From: Tetracentron sinense
Lineage: Eukaryota; Streptophyta; Magnoliopsida; Trochodendrales; Trochodendraceae
Direction of reading: 5' to 3'
DNA length: 64,000 nucleotides
Assembly: GCA_015143295.1 (NCBI GenBank)
Contig: CM026571.1
Coordinates: 28,920,505 to 28,984,504, forward strand
Of the stretch, positions 1-11,335 are shown in pieces. The notes beneath the pieces are model-generated. The model was not told where the DNA came from and made no database searches. It saw only the letters and a program-made list of their open reading frames with translations. Positions within the stretch are counted from its first letter, which is position 1, and every line of letters starts with the position of its first letter. The translations under genes and the position numbers were made by a program.

Positions 1-203
1 TCTTTGTCTACATACATTAGAGATGGAAAATATTCCATCACTAATATATGTTTTATTAAGAAAATATGCATAAATGTTGGAATATATATTAGAGGCGGAA
101 TATTTGTGACGGAATTGTTTTCCGTGTCTATAAGTGAGGTATTAGAGACGGAACTATTTCCGTCTCTAGTATACCGTTGCTAGTCGGTTGTTTTGTTGAA
201 GTG
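1..203. mobile_element. Terminal part of a CACTA-like DNA transposon
   Basis: The block repeats short inverted motifs of the type GACGGAA/TTCCGTC: a clear hairpin GAGACGGAA-CTA-TTTCCGTCTC at 145-166, and weaker copies near 22-39 and 108-127. It ends at 201-203 with a sequence whose reverse complement starts CACTTCAACAAAA, close to the usual CACTA-type terminus. Subterminal arrays of such motifs are typical of plant CACTA elements. Only one end is in the window. It lies upstream of the exon at 716, so probably in an intron of that gene. No transposase is visible. Confidence 0.5.
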
Positions 204-715
204 GTAACTGCTGTCTACCTCTCAGATTTTAGATTGTGTCACCCTTCTTGCTATCAATGACATCTAACTACACTAAAGAGAGCTGTATTTGTTTGCTTTC
301 AGAGCTCTGAACTTGTAGCTTAGTTGGAGACTGACTAATCCTTCTGCTCTTTGGTCAATACAATGGGAAAAGGCCACTATCCCTTGTCGCCTGTATGGGT
401 GCATATCCAATGGGGCGGGGCCACTATCACTGATGAGTCCTACTTAGGAGATCTAGCTTCTTGTCTTTTGATAAGTTCATTCTCACTTTCTGACCTGTGA
501 CATCAAAAGTTATTTGTGACTAGTGGTCATATTTTCCTTATTTTCAAAAGGGAAGTTAATGATCCCCAAGTTTGGGTGGTAAGAGTCATAAGACAACCTA
601 CACCATCAGTCCCACTGGATGGCCTCTCTTGGGCATTTGGCAAGAAATGTTTTTATTTTGTATTGGTTATGATCCATAAAAAAATTAAATAAAGTTGTTT
701 ATTGTTTCTGTGCAG

Positions 716-985
716 ACATACGATACCAACCTTGATGGAGAACTCAACCGGGAAGAATTTGCAGGGTTTATTAAGAAGTTGGCAGGCGACACACTAACTT
801 TAGTTAGTCAGGAATTGATCGTCGCTGTGGTTGTAGCACCAACAGTTGCAATACTGACAAAGAGAGCGACTGAGGGCGTCCCGGGTGTTGGGAAGGTGGT
901 GCAAAGAGTTCCCAATTCTATTTATGCATCCCTCGTGACTCTCGCCATTGTCTTATTCCAAAACTCAACCAAGCAACTCAAATAG
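716..985 (+). CDS. Last exon of a plant EF-hand calcium-binding protein
   Basis: A T-rich tract ends in TGCAG at 711-715, a good 3' splice site. The exon then reads open in phase 0 from ACA at 716 to the TAG at 983-985. The first residues form an EF-hand loop, DTNLDGELNREEF, with Asp1, Asn3, Asp5 and Glu12 in place, so it should bind calcium. A hydrophobic stretch (LIVAVVVAPTVAIL), a basic segment with TEGVPGVGKVVQRVP and a second hydrophobic stretch (ASLVTLAIVLF) follow. This resembles the C-terminal half of an uncharacterised plant EF-hand family; two hydrophobic segments after the EF-hand suggest membrane association. Upstream exons lie outside the window or before the CACTA fragment. The ATG at 695 belongs to the intron and is not a start. 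Confidence 0.8.
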   Translation, partial: TYDTNLDGELNREEFAGFIKKLAGDTLTLVSQELIVAVVVAPTVAILTKRATEGVPGVGKVVQRVPNSIYASLVTLAIVLFQNSTKQLK

Positions 986-1410
986 ACGCATTGTTGTTTT
1001 CCAGTATTATTGTTTACATGATACATAAAGTTCCCTATATTGTATTTCTTTATGTTGGTGAGGGAAATATTGAAACTGATTTTCTGCTTTGAACTCTAAG
1101 AAAACATTGCCAAGGCAAAATTTCTGTGGGAGATTTTAGAAAATAGAATTCGTATTCTGTATAATTCTACAATAGAATTGATGCGTGTCATCCTTGTTGG
1201 ACCTTATCAAATGACTCATGGGTGCATTGGACTGTTGAATCTGTAGGACGCTGGAAGGTTTCTCTGACTTGTATATTTATGAGTAGTAATTTGGAGTTAT
1301 GGAGCAGTGGTTAGTGGACTGCAAAGGTAGCTTGTTAACATTATACAAGTTTGTATAGGGCCACCCATGGCAAGGAGAAAATCGGATACTTATGTAGCGG
1401 GTTACCTCTA
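986..1410 (+). other. 3' UTR and flank of the EF-hand gene
   Basis: AT-rich sequence after the TAG at 985. No coding frame or repeat stands out. Part of it is presumably the 3' UTR; no single polyadenylation signal is decisive. Confidence 0.4.
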
Positions 1411-1562
1411 AGTGCTATTTTTATTATTATAGATGACTGGCTGAAGATTAAAAAGTATCTTACTGTCACGTACGGCATTTCAGTTAGTGTTATTTTTATT
1501 ATTATAGATGACTAGCTGATGACATTAAAAAGTATCTCACTGTCACATGCGGCATTTCAGTT
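1411..1562. repeat. Two-copy direct repeat of about 75 bp
   Basis: Copies at 1411-1485 and 1486-1562 share GTG(C/T)TATTTTTATTATTAT, then AGATGACT, AAAAAGTATCT and CGGCATTTCAG, with a few substitutions. This is a simple tandem duplication in non-coding DNA. A separate small hairpin, GCCCCAC-AAAGA-GTGGGGC, lies near 1661-1680. Confidence 0.75.
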
Positions 1563-1786
1563 TTGGGCGGTCGGTTTGTAAGCTCGCCTAGCAGTCAAGT
1601 TAAAGGCCTGTTTGGATGTCCAACTTGGACTAATTTAAAACATTCTTGTGAATGACAAAGGCCCCACAAAGAGTGGGGCTAGCCGTCTTTGGGGTCTCCT
1701 TAAAGAGACTATATATAGGTTCAGGCAAATATTGCAATATCCTTTCCAAAGGGATTATATATAGTTCTCCAATAACTTTGACTTGG

Positions 1787-1970
1787 GAGCTTCTCTAGTT
1801 GGTGCTGAGGAGATCACAAGCACCACTCAAAAGGTGCACCTACCCCCCTTATGCACGCCTATCAAGGCATTGTATATATAAACCAACATTGATAAGCGTG
1901 TAGATGCATAGGTGGCACCTTCAAAGTGGTTGATGGTGGTCTCCTCACCAGCACCAACAGGAGAAGATCT
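1787..1970. repeat. Imperfect inverted repeat, MITE-like
   Basis: The left arm contains TTGGTGCTGAGGAGATCAC (1799-1817) and the right arm the complement of TTGGTGCTGGTGAGGAGACC (1936-1956), extended by AGCTTCTC/GAGAAGATC outside and by AAGGTGCACCTA / the complement of AAGGTGCCACCTA inside. The loop is near 1875. The structure fits a foldback element or short MITE. No target duplication was identified. Confidence 0.5.
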
Positions 1971-2120
1971 TGTGTCTTCTCCAAATAGGCATTGTCCGTA
2001 CACAATCCATCTCTTTAACTTTAATCATGCTTTTGAGATTAAGATTAAAGGTCTAGAGTACACCACATGTCTAAAGTCCCAAGCAAAACGGTTGAAATAG
2101 TTCTTGGGGTTTCTTTGTAG

Positions 2121-2625
2121 GGGAGATTATCGAACAGTGGCTAACAAAAAACAATGTTGACCACAACGAGTTCAGGGGAGAAGATGATCAACTCATTGCC
2201 GATGCACAGAATTGGATCAAGACCAGAAAGAGGAATGGCAAAGGTTGGTTGGTTGGTTGGGAGGGAATTTGGAATTTTGCACCACAAACATTAGCCCCCT
2301 TATACGCACGGTTTCAATTTTAAGGAGCCAGGCAGACACTTATGTTGCTTCACTCAAAATGGTGCAACTTTAATGATTTCCCTGACGTGATGGCACTTGT
2401 TATGGTGCCTATAAGGCGAAGAGTGCGTCTTGTGATAGCTCAAATCTTTTGATCACAGCTTGCAAGGCACGATACTCATTCCAATTTGTGAGAGAATGGC
2501 ACCACCAACAAGGATAGTATTAATTTTAATAATTGACATATGTTAATCGTTGGCAGGATGGAACAGGAACACCAATTGGCAATGATGACACTTCAGTCAT
2601 GGGGCTAACACTTGTCAATCGCTGA
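2121..2625 (+). CDS. Possible last two exons of an unidentified gene
   Basis: TTTCTTTGTAG (2110-2120) looks like a 3' splice site. From 2123 a frame stays open for 40 codons, including EQWLTKNNVDHNEF and DAQNWIKTRKRNGK, to an AAAG|GTTGG donor at 2243/2244. A second block after CAG at 2564-2566 continues in the matching phase for 19 codons (including GNDDTSVMGLTLVNR) to TGA at 2623-2625. The composition is protein-like and both borders look like splice sites, but I do not recognise the protein and no upstream exon was found. It may be a captured or decayed gene fragment, or chance. Confidence 0.3.
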
Positions 2626-2689
2626 CTAGATGGCATCCAAATGCCAGCTGACAAGACGACTATTATGCCACTTGTCGATTGCCAATAGC

Positions 2690-3430
2690 TAAAAGACATG
2701 AATATAAAATTATTCGAAGCACTATTTTAAATTCAAACTTGATTTTGATCTAATCAAAATCTTCCCAAAGGTCATCTTATGATCATATTAAATCATGGTG
2801 TGAGGAAATATACTTATAAAACTTCTCAAACGTAAAGTCTCTTGTCGATTCAAACGAACCTTCTTTGAATCTCCAAAGCTTTATTCCAATGAAAGCTAAT
2901 GGCCATTCCGATCAATGCTCTTTAATCTTATTTTCTTTTCTTTGATCCAAGAATCTTTCTTGATCAATCAACGATTTGTTCTTGATCTTCTTCAAGATCA
3001 AAAGTCAAACTAAGAAAAAACATGGGAGATGTGGCCGTACACCCTTCAAAGGGAGAGAGAGATGGGTGTCCAACTCAAGAGGGATAGAGAGAGAAAAAAA
3101 ACGTGAGAGAGAAGAATTTTCTTGTTATTTTGGACATCCACCCCTATGGGGTATAAATAGACTCCCTTGATTGCTTGAATTGCAATCCAAGTCTAACTCC
3201 TTTTTAATTCTAATCTATTTAGAATTTTCTCTCCTACTAATTCTAATCCAATTAGAATTCCCTTTTCTATTATGATTATAATTCATCCTGATCCAATTAG
3301 AAGTATTTAATCAAGAATAGAAAGTTTTCTAATCCAATTAAGATTCCTCAAAGATAAGTCCTAATCAAATTAGGATTTATCATAATTAAAAACTAACTTT
3401 ATCTTTTTTTCTTTTATAAGTGGGGGGGTT
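2690..3430 (-). mobile_element. Copia LTR fragment, H subfamily
   Basis: This stretch matches 50246-50908 almost throughout, for example GAATATAAAATTATTCGAAG versus GCATATAAAATTTTTTGAAG, the GGCCGTACACCCTTCAAAGG block and the TATAAATAGA block near 3151. It is therefore a copy of the element H LTR. The left border is near 2690; sequence after 3430 no longer matches. A weaker resemblance to the element G LTR (AAGCTTT, TAATGGCC, CCGTACAC blocks) shows the LTRs are related subfamilies. Confidence 0.65.
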
Positions 3431-3552
3431 TGTCAGACCCCTTCCTGTTTATTAAGAAAAACCATTGGGGGGACATAAAATCATTCCCCTACAAAAACAC
3501 AAGAACACAAATACATAAGACTTTACAGTTCTTACATTACCAAAGAATAAAA

Positions 3553-3711
3553 CTACTCCTTAAATCGAGTTGGTTTCCTAACCTCCCTTTTTGGTCTTCC
3601 TTGAGGAGAATCAATTATTGATGTTTTTTTCTTCTTCTTATCTCTCCTGGATGCTACTAGTTGAAAATCGTCTTCTTCTTCAAATTCTTTAACAAGAATA
3701 TCTTCATGAAC
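3553..3711 (-). pseudogene. C-terminal coding fragment, unidentified
   Basis: On the minus strand a frame is open for about 52 codons from a TAA at 3712-3714 to the stop at 3553-3555. It is acidic first (KEFEEEDDFQLVA), then very basic (RRDKKKKK), and ends with GRPKREVRKPTRFKE, an AT-hook-like GRPKR. The charge pattern looks like a real protein end rather than noise. It lies between a truncated LTR and the element G LTR, so it may be a remnant of another transposable element. I do not recognise the family. Confidence 0.3.
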
Positions 3712-3747
3712 TTACTCTTGGCTACCAAGTCCACTAGGATGAAAGTA

Positions 3748-5927
3748 TGCATTTTTTTAATTTTAGAAAAACAGTTCTTGGGGGGCATACATTGAATCCC
3801 AAGATCTGACTAAGATTCTAATTGATTTTATTCAATGAGAGTTAAAATCACAATACCTTTGCGACTTTGAAATTGTTAAGTCAAATCCACGATAATAGTG
3901 ATACCGGCAAAATTTCACAAGTGCCAAGTCTCCTTCGCAATTCACACGGACATTCTTTTTCTTTAAAGCTTTTTCTAATGAAAACTAATGGCCCTTCCAA
4001 AAATCCAGCTCTAGAAATCTTGAATAAAAGATCCAATCTTTATCCTTCAAGATGGGTTTTTGATCTCTTCTTGATACTCAAAGCAAGAATACAAGAATGA
4101 AGAAGAAAATGGGAAAAGGGGGTTGACCGTACACCTCTAATTGGAGAGGGGAGGGCGTGAGATTGAGGGGAGAGGATTATTTCCAAATCTGGAAATTCTG
4201 GAAAAAATTAATTGTATCCAACTCCTTGGACGTCCACCTCTTTATAGGATATGCTTGGGTTGCTTGCAACCCAAAACTCCACTTTCTAATCCAATTAAAA
4301 GTCCTTAATTAGTTTCCTATTTGGTTTCTCCTTTAATTAATTAGGATTAATCAAAATGGAAACTAATCTTATCCATTAGTGTCCAACTAATCCCATCCTT
4401 ATCCTAATCCAATTAGGATTCCTTGATTAGCAAGAAACTAATAGAATCCCTAACAAATTGGGAATCTTTAATTAGTAACTAACTAACTAACCTTATCCAA
4501 TAAGGTGTTTATTAATTAGAAACTAATTAAAAGACAAACAATAAAGCAATCTTCATGGAGTGGGCGTCCCACCCTAGGTGAGCCCCACCCCACACGCCCA
4601 TATGGGTTCCAAACCCCTTTTGGTCAATTTCTTTGATCTTTAATCATATTCCCCAATGGGTCCTACCCATTTGGTTTTTCACATTTAATGTAATTCCACC
4701 TTTTAGAGCTTCACTATACCATATAGTGATTTCTTAGAGAAATAAATTAATTTAATTATTTAATTAAATTAAACACTTTAAGAAAGTCCTTGTGTCTGGG
4801 ATCTAAAGGGATCTCTTATTTCCGGTTGTGGGACCAAGTACTCAACCTTTCGGTTAAAGTATTGTTACTAGGAAACACCTTTCCTATACTCCATTAGGAT
4901 TATAGAATTTTATCTATATCCCTGGACTTCCACCAATCACAATTAATGTCCATTAACACAATGTGATTAACCTCCAGAAAATAGAGAATTACTTGCAGGT
5001 ATTTCTATCTCAAGATTTGTTTACAGATCAGTCCCTCCACTTCCAATATTGTTATAAGCTTACAGGACAATATCTAATACTGTCTTTAATCCCTGGCTTA
5101 TATTGAGAACCCATTCTCTTTGATACTTTTAGTCAAACTTGGACTTGCAAAACATTTTAAAAATTCTTTAAAAGAAATAATAATTATTATTACATTTCTT
5201 TTATACAGAAAATAAATTCCTCGATAAAACCATTTCATCGATAAATACCAGCGCTGGGTTTTTCAAGTCCGGTTTTGACAAATATCAACTCAATATTATT
5301 TACTCTGTAAGAGTAGTGGAATCCTTGTCGAGCGTACACACACTTCTTCCAGTACAGCGTACATAACCCAACGAGCCCGTATTTAGTCCGGTGTGTTGGA
5401 CATTGACGATTGGCTACATCAAAGCTACATAGGCAAATACTAGAGAAGATGTCGACCTCTCAGGTTAAGGACAATCTGTCAAATGGACTACCCTAAATAT
5501 AAAGACAGTATATTTCTAAGGGTATCCACTGAGCGATCTAATTGCAATATAAGTACTTCTTACTTATATCCACATTTTAGTCAAGAGACCCTTCTTCAGT
5601 GATTGAGATTCATTACTCCATCATATGGAACTAACAATGTGTAAGTTATTAGGAATACATTGTCCAGATGCATCCTGATTAACTTAGAACAATTTTAGGT
5701 CTACAAGGAATCAGAAAAACCATATCTCCTTAGCAATCAGTTATCAACTAATTGGATGGTTTTCCTACAATGTTACCTAAGGGATAAAGTAGTCTCATCC
5801 AATGAGATACTTTTGATATATATTACCCAATGTAGAAGACAATGTGTGAATGTAAAATATGCACTTATTGATTTAGAAATAGATAAATACAATTCTGGAA
5901 TGGCTTTGTGGGCATACATGTCTAACA
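3748..5927 (-). mobile_element. 3' LTR of copia element G
   Basis: In element orientation this LTR runs from 5927 (start TGTTAGACATGTATGCC) to about 3748 (end ...AAATGCA), about 2.18 kb. It touches the polypurine tract at 5928. The same sequence family recurs at 13196-14700, 14703-16859 and 52411-52933, sharing blocks such as CACCCTAGGTG(A/G)GCCCCAC and GGATCTCTTATTTCC. An LTR of this length is usual for Angela-type copia elements. The opposite LTR of element G was not found: the internal region breaks off near 10350. Confidence 0.75.
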
Positions 5928-5938
5928 ATCTCCCACTT
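5928..5938 (-). other. Polypurine tract of element G
   Basis: Reading on the minus strand, AAGTGGGAGAT immediately precedes the TG that opens the LTR at 5927. This is the plus-strand primer position expected for an LTR retrotransposon and fixes the LTR/internal border. Confidence 0.7.
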
Positions 5939-5942
5939 GCAC

Positions 5943-8900
5943 TCAAAGCCAATCTCCTATGTATCTAATACTCATCGACTCTAGATGTTTCTCAAACACC
6001 TTCTGAGGTAGTGCTTTAGTAAATGGGTCTGCCATGTTGTCCGTTGACGCAATCTTGGATAACACAATGTCTCCTCTCTTGACAATGTCTCGAATCAAAT
6101 GGAATCTCCTTTCATTGTGTTTTGTCTTCTGATGTGCTCTAGGCTCTATGACTTGAGCTACAGCACCACTATTATCACAATAAAGTGTGATAGGAGATTC
6201 AATCGAGGAGACAACACCAAGTTCATGAATGAACTTCTTTATCCACACTGCTTCCTTTGCAGCATCACATGCAGCAATATATTCAGCTTCAGTTGTTGAG
6301 TCAGCAGTTGTTGATTGCTTACAACTCCTCCAACTAAATGCTCATTTTCCAAGAGTAAAGACAAATCCTGAGGTGGACTTTCTATCATCAACATCTGCCT
6401 GAAAATCTGAATTTGTGTACCCTACAACAGTCAGATATTCTCCACTATAAACCAAACAGTGGTGCATTGTCCTCCTCAAATACTTGAAAATGTGCTTAAC
6501 TGCTGTCCAATGCTCAGGACCCGGATTTGATTGATATCTACTCACGATACTCACTGCGTGACAAATATCAGGTCTTGTGCACAACATAGCATACATGAGA
6601 CTTCCCACTGTAGATGCATATGGGATATGACTCATCTGCTCTCTTTCATCATCAGTCTTTGGAGACTTTGATTTGAAGAGACTAATTCCATGTCTACAGG
6701 GTAAAAACCCTTTCTTGGAATTTTTCATGCTATATTTGCGCAAGATCTTGTCAATGTAATTGACTTGGGACAATCCCAGCATCCTTTTCTTTCGATCTCT
6801 AAACAATTTAAGACCAAGAATATAGGATGCTTCACCGAGGTCTTTCATTGCAAAGTTACATGACAACCAAATTTTAACAGTTGATAACATTCCTACATCA
6901 TTCCCAATGAGTAAAATATCATCTACATAAAGAACTAGGAAAGTTATTGCATTTCCACTGACCTTCTTATACACACATGCCTCATCCATGTTTTGTTGAA
7001 AACCAAACGATTTGATTGATTCATCAAAACGGATATTCCAACTTCGAGAAGCTTGCTTAAGGCCATAAATAGATTTTATCAATTTGCAGACTTTATTATT
7101 TTGGCCATGGAGTTCAAAACCTTCGGGCTGGTCCATATAAATATCCTCTTGAAGGTTTCCATTCAAGAATGCGGTTTTGACATTCATCTGCCATATCTCA
7201 TAATCATAAAAGGTTGCAATTGATAATAGAATTCTGATGGACTTTAGCATTGCTACTGGTGAAAAGGTTTCCTCATAGTCGATACTAGCTCTTTGACTAT
7301 ACCCTTTCGCCACAAGCCTTGCTTTAAAGGTCTCTACCTTTCCATCGGATCCACGTTTCCTCTTGTAGATCCATTTGCACCCAATAGGTCTAATTCCCTC
7401 AGGCTTTTCAACCAGGGTCCAAACACCATTCGAGTACATGGAGGCCATTTCAGATTCCATGGCCCTTTTCCAATTATCAGAATCAATATCACATATTGCT
7501 TCTTGAGAAGTGTAAGGATCATCGTCTAAGGAATCCGATTCCATAGAATATACCTCATGCTGATAAGACAATCTATCTGGAGGTCGACTGATCCTTGTAC
7601 TTCTCCTAGGCTCTTGTGTATTTAAAGGTTCAGTTAAGATAGGATTAACCATTGTTACTTTATCCTGACTTTGCTCCTCAAGATCAATTCTAAATCCATC
7701 TTTTCTATTGAGGATCATATCCTCTTCTAGAAAAATGGCATTCCTGCTCACAAACACCTTTTGTTCGCTAGGATTATAGAAATAATATCCATGAGTTTCT
7801 TTTGGGTATCCTATGAATAGACACTTTTCAGTCCTACTTTCCAACTTGTCGAAATTCTGCTTTCGTACATGAACAGGACAACCCCATACTCTGACATGCT
7901 TTAGACTAGGCTTTCGCCCCATCCATAGCTCAATTGGAGTTTTGGAAACAGACTTAGAAGGTACCCTATTCAATAGATAGATTGCAGTCTCTAATGCATA
8001 TCCCCAAAAAGATATTGGCAAATCAATATTATTCATAATTGAACGAACCATATCCAATAGGGTTCGATTTCTTCTTTCTGAAACACCATTAAGCTGGGGT
8101 GTTCCTAAGGGAGTCCATTGGGATAAAATTCCATTATCTCTAAGATAATTCATGAACTCATTCGAGAGGTACTCTCCTCCTCTGTCGGATCTGAGAGTTT
8201 TAATACATTTACCTGATTGCTTTTCTACTTCATACCGGAATTCTTTAAACTTTTCAAAAGATTCCGACTTGTGTTTCATTAGATATATGTAATCATATCT
8301 TGAAAAATCATATGTGAATGTAATGAAGTAGACAAAGCCACCTCTAGCTGAATGATTCATGGGTCCACATACATCAGTGTGAATTAATTCCAATATACTT
8401 GTGGCTCTCATTGGTTTGCCTGTAAATGGCCTTTTGGTCATTTTACCTTGCAAACAAGGTTCACAAGTTGGATAAGGTTCAACAGGTAAATGGTTTAAGG
8501 GACCATCCTTTACCAATCTATTGAGCCTATCCAAATTGATATGGCCTAATCTGAGATGCCATAAGTATGTTGGATTCACAGATTCTCTACCTCTTTTCTG
8601 AGGTGTCACACTGGTGGACTCTTTATCCTCAATGTTATTTACAGAATTTATTATAGGATCAAGATAATAAAGACCATTAGACAATGTGCTGGAAACAATA
8701 AAACTATTATTGTATTTGATAACTACATTAGCATCAAAATGCACTGAATAACCATTAACAATTAAACTAGAAACAGAAATCAAATTTCTACGCATGTCTG
8801 GCACATATAAGCAGTCTTTTAAAATCAAAATCCTATTAAAAGCAAATTCAAAAATATAAGTCCCGATGGCGATCGCAGTAACACTTGCTTCAGTTCCCAT

Positions 8901-8993
8901 CCTTCTTTTGACTTCCCTATCACTGAGCTTTCTGCTCTCCTGAAACCCCTGTAACATATTACAAATATGTGAGGTAGATCCACTATCTACACA
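5943..8993 (-). pseudogene. Copia (Angela/Tork-like) pol: PR-IN-RT-RNase H, broken
   Basis: The order PR, integrase, RT, RNase H is that of Ty1/copia. The protease motif VDSGSTSHIC is coded at 8961-8990, in the frame that continues into the long pol ORF; a TAG lies three codons upstream. Integrase shows the GHINLDRL zinc region, the DDE-type core (HTDVCGPM, SDRGGEYLS, GVSERRNRTLLD) and WGYALETAIYLLNRVPSKSV. RT shows QMNVKTAFLNG and LYVDDILLIG. RNase H ends the protein with YCDNSGAVAQ and KHNERRFHLIRDIV. A TGA after FTLGK (6342-6344) splits RNase H; the frame resumes in register to 5943. The conserved WGYALET and GYPKETHGYYFYNP segments are like Angela/Tork-type copia. The element is probably inactive. 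Confidence 0.9.
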
Positions 8994-9886
8994 CTAAGAG
9001 CTTGAGGAACCAATAATAAAATTGGATTCAATGATGAAAGAATCTGACATACCTTCCAAAGGCTTGTCCTTGAGGGATGCTCAATAAACTTTGCAATTCC
9101 TCTTCTAGTACCTGGTTTCTTGCAATAGAAGCAGACATTCTGATTCTTTTCCTTGTTTTTCTTCTCAGAAGCTTTCTTGTTCTTATTCTTACCCTTCTTG
9201 CCTTTGAGGAACTTGGAAAAATTGGACTTCTTTTTCTGGCCTTTGCCCTTAGGCTTGGGCCTTGAAGGTCCAACTCCCTCTGCCACATTTGCATATAGCT
9301 TAGTACGCTTCATAAGGTCCTCAGCTCCTTGCAACATGTTTAGGAGCTCTGACAGAGATGTTTCCAATTTGTTCATTCTGAAATTCAACACAAAAGCATA
9401 AAAGGATTCCGGGAGAGAGTTCAGGATCGCATCCGTTTGACTCTGTTGATCAAGATCTGCTCCAAGGGTTAAGAGTTCATTAATGAACCCCATCATCTTG
9501 ACAACATGCCCCCGGACTGGGCTACCATTGGTCCCCATCAGTCCTTTCATTGCCAACTGCCTAGCAGTTCTGTTCTGTTCCCCAAACATCTCCCTGAGAT
9601 TAGTCAATATGTCCTTAGCTGTAGCAAAACCCTCGTGCTGTTGCTGAAGGACATTCAACATGGATGCAAGCATGTAGCATTTGGCCAAACTATTTGACTC
9701 ATGCCACTTTGAGGCTTTCTCAACTGCCTCAGGGGTTTGAATTGCCTCATCAAATTCTGGATAGTCGGATGTGAGGACATAAGCTATCTTCTGAGAGATA
9801 AGCACAATATCAAGGTTTCTTTTCTAGTCCACAAAATTTGGATCAGTCAACTGATTCTCTTCTAGAATCTTAGAAAGGGGATTCAT
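8987..9886 (-). pseudogene. Copia gag of element G, broken
   Basis: The likely start is the ATG at 9886 (MNPLSKILEENQLTDPNF), which meets an in-frame TAG at 9824-9826 at codon 21, in place of the expected Trp codon; the frame then runs open to 8987. It encodes the capsid-like part (HESNSLAKCYMLASMLNVLQ, LKDILTNLREMFGEQNRT-like region), then a Lys-rich linker and one zinc-knuckle start, CFYCKKPG. The rest of the knuckle (His and last Cys) is lost to a frameshift. The overlap with pol at 8987-8993 is in another frame. A full-length functional Gag cannot be made from this copy. Confidence 0.85.
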
Positions 9887-10348
9887 GGTTTATATCTACA
9901 CAATAAAATAAGCATAAATTATTACATTTATTTTCACACATATATTCATCGGATTTTTGGGATTTTAAAATCTGATGATCCTCTCATCTTTCTTCAAATT
10001 TCATCATTCCCTTCAGTATATGAAATTAGGGAATAAACCTTTTATTCCAAATGAGTATTGGGATCCTCATATTACACATGTAATCTTCCATTTTAGGATA
10101 GTACCACACATGCACTACAAGGTGGATAGTAACCATCCATCACTAAGCATCTCATGCATAACTCCTTATGTAAATCAGTGATTCCCAATTTTCTTGCGAC
10201 CTCCAAGGATAACATGACTGTCACTGTTTCAGCCGTCATGTTTCCTTGTTTAAGTGAAACTCATTATTCTCATTCGTCATATGATCAAGGTTCATGTTTA
10301 CCATTTTTCCAGATACTTAGTTGTAGTTAGGTTAATAGTTGGATTTCT
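9887..10348 (-). other. 5' leader of copia element G, truncated
   Basis: Non-coding sequence upstream of gag. It matches the leader of element H at about 44330-44665 (shared CACAAGGTGGATAGTAAC, CTCATGCATAACTCCTTAT and GACTGTCACTGTTTCAG blocks), so it is genuine element sequence. Homology stops near 10300. The primer binding site and 5' LTR are missing, replaced by a short unassigned stretch and gypsy LTR E. Confidence 0.6.
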
Positions 10349-10975
10349 AAAACCAGGGCTGCTGAAATCCATTTCCAGACCAGTCCGCTTTAGGAGAAAA
10401 TTAGTCTATGAATAAAGAAGAAATATAAATTTTGCAAAACATTAAAGTTGTTCCCCTTCAAATGACAAGTCTAACGCAAGTTGAATCGTCAAAATCTGAT
10501 AAATGAGTAAAAAGTTACTGCTAAAATACCGAAGACTGTTCCGAAAAAAAAATTTGGGGGAGGGGGCGATTGATCGCCCCTGAGGGGGATCGATCGCCCA
10601 AAACACCGTTTCGGAGACGGGCTACGTGTTTTTGTGTTTTTGAGTCCCTAGGACTCCCAATCTTATAAATACTCTTTAAACACGAGGATTGAGGCTTTCT
10701 AAGGCCTTCTAAACCTAAAAGAGTGAAAATAGAAAGTTTTTGAGAGATCAAAAAGAGAGAAACTAAAGGAGTCCAAAGGATTGGTCAAATAAAGGAGAAA
10801 AGAGGCGTGAAGATCAAGATAGAACCCTATTCACAAGGGATAGATCATAGGGAGACAATCAAGTGAGGTAAATAACATATCTAGTATTCCATATTTTGAA
10901 TATTAACCTAAAAGAATGAATAAAAAGAGAGTAAACCTAAGTAAAGATGTAAGAATATGTAGAATCAATGAACAT

Positions 10976-11335
10976 GTTTATGTTTTCTATATTATTATTG
11001 ATATATTTGTTAAAATAGGATATGAAGAACCATATTATGATTTTTATATTATTATTGATAGATTTGTTAACATAGGACGTGAAGAACCGTATTTTGATTT
11101 CTACATTATCATTGATGGAGTTGTTAAAATAGGATAAGAAGAACCATATTATGATTTCTATATTATTATTGATAGATTTGTTAAAATAGGATGTGAAGAA
11201 TGATATGAAGAACCATATTTTGATTTCTACATTATTATTGATAGATTTGTTAAAATAGGACTTGAAGAACCATATTTTGATCTCTCTCTTATTAACTATG
11301 GATTTGCTAAATTAGGTTTTGAAAAACCCTATTAA
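10976..11335. repeat. 57-bp tandem repeats in LTR E
   Basis: About six imperfect copies of a unit containing GAAGAACCATATT, TGATTTCTA, ATTATTATTGATAG and TTTGTTAAAATAGGA. The apparent protein here (repeated YIIID..VKIG) is only the translation of the array. Confidence 0.8.

Noticed and set aside
10916-11137. Open frame with repeated FYIIID..VKIG
   Set aside because: It is the translation of the 57-bp tandem repeat in LTR E; the frame breaks in other copies of the unit.
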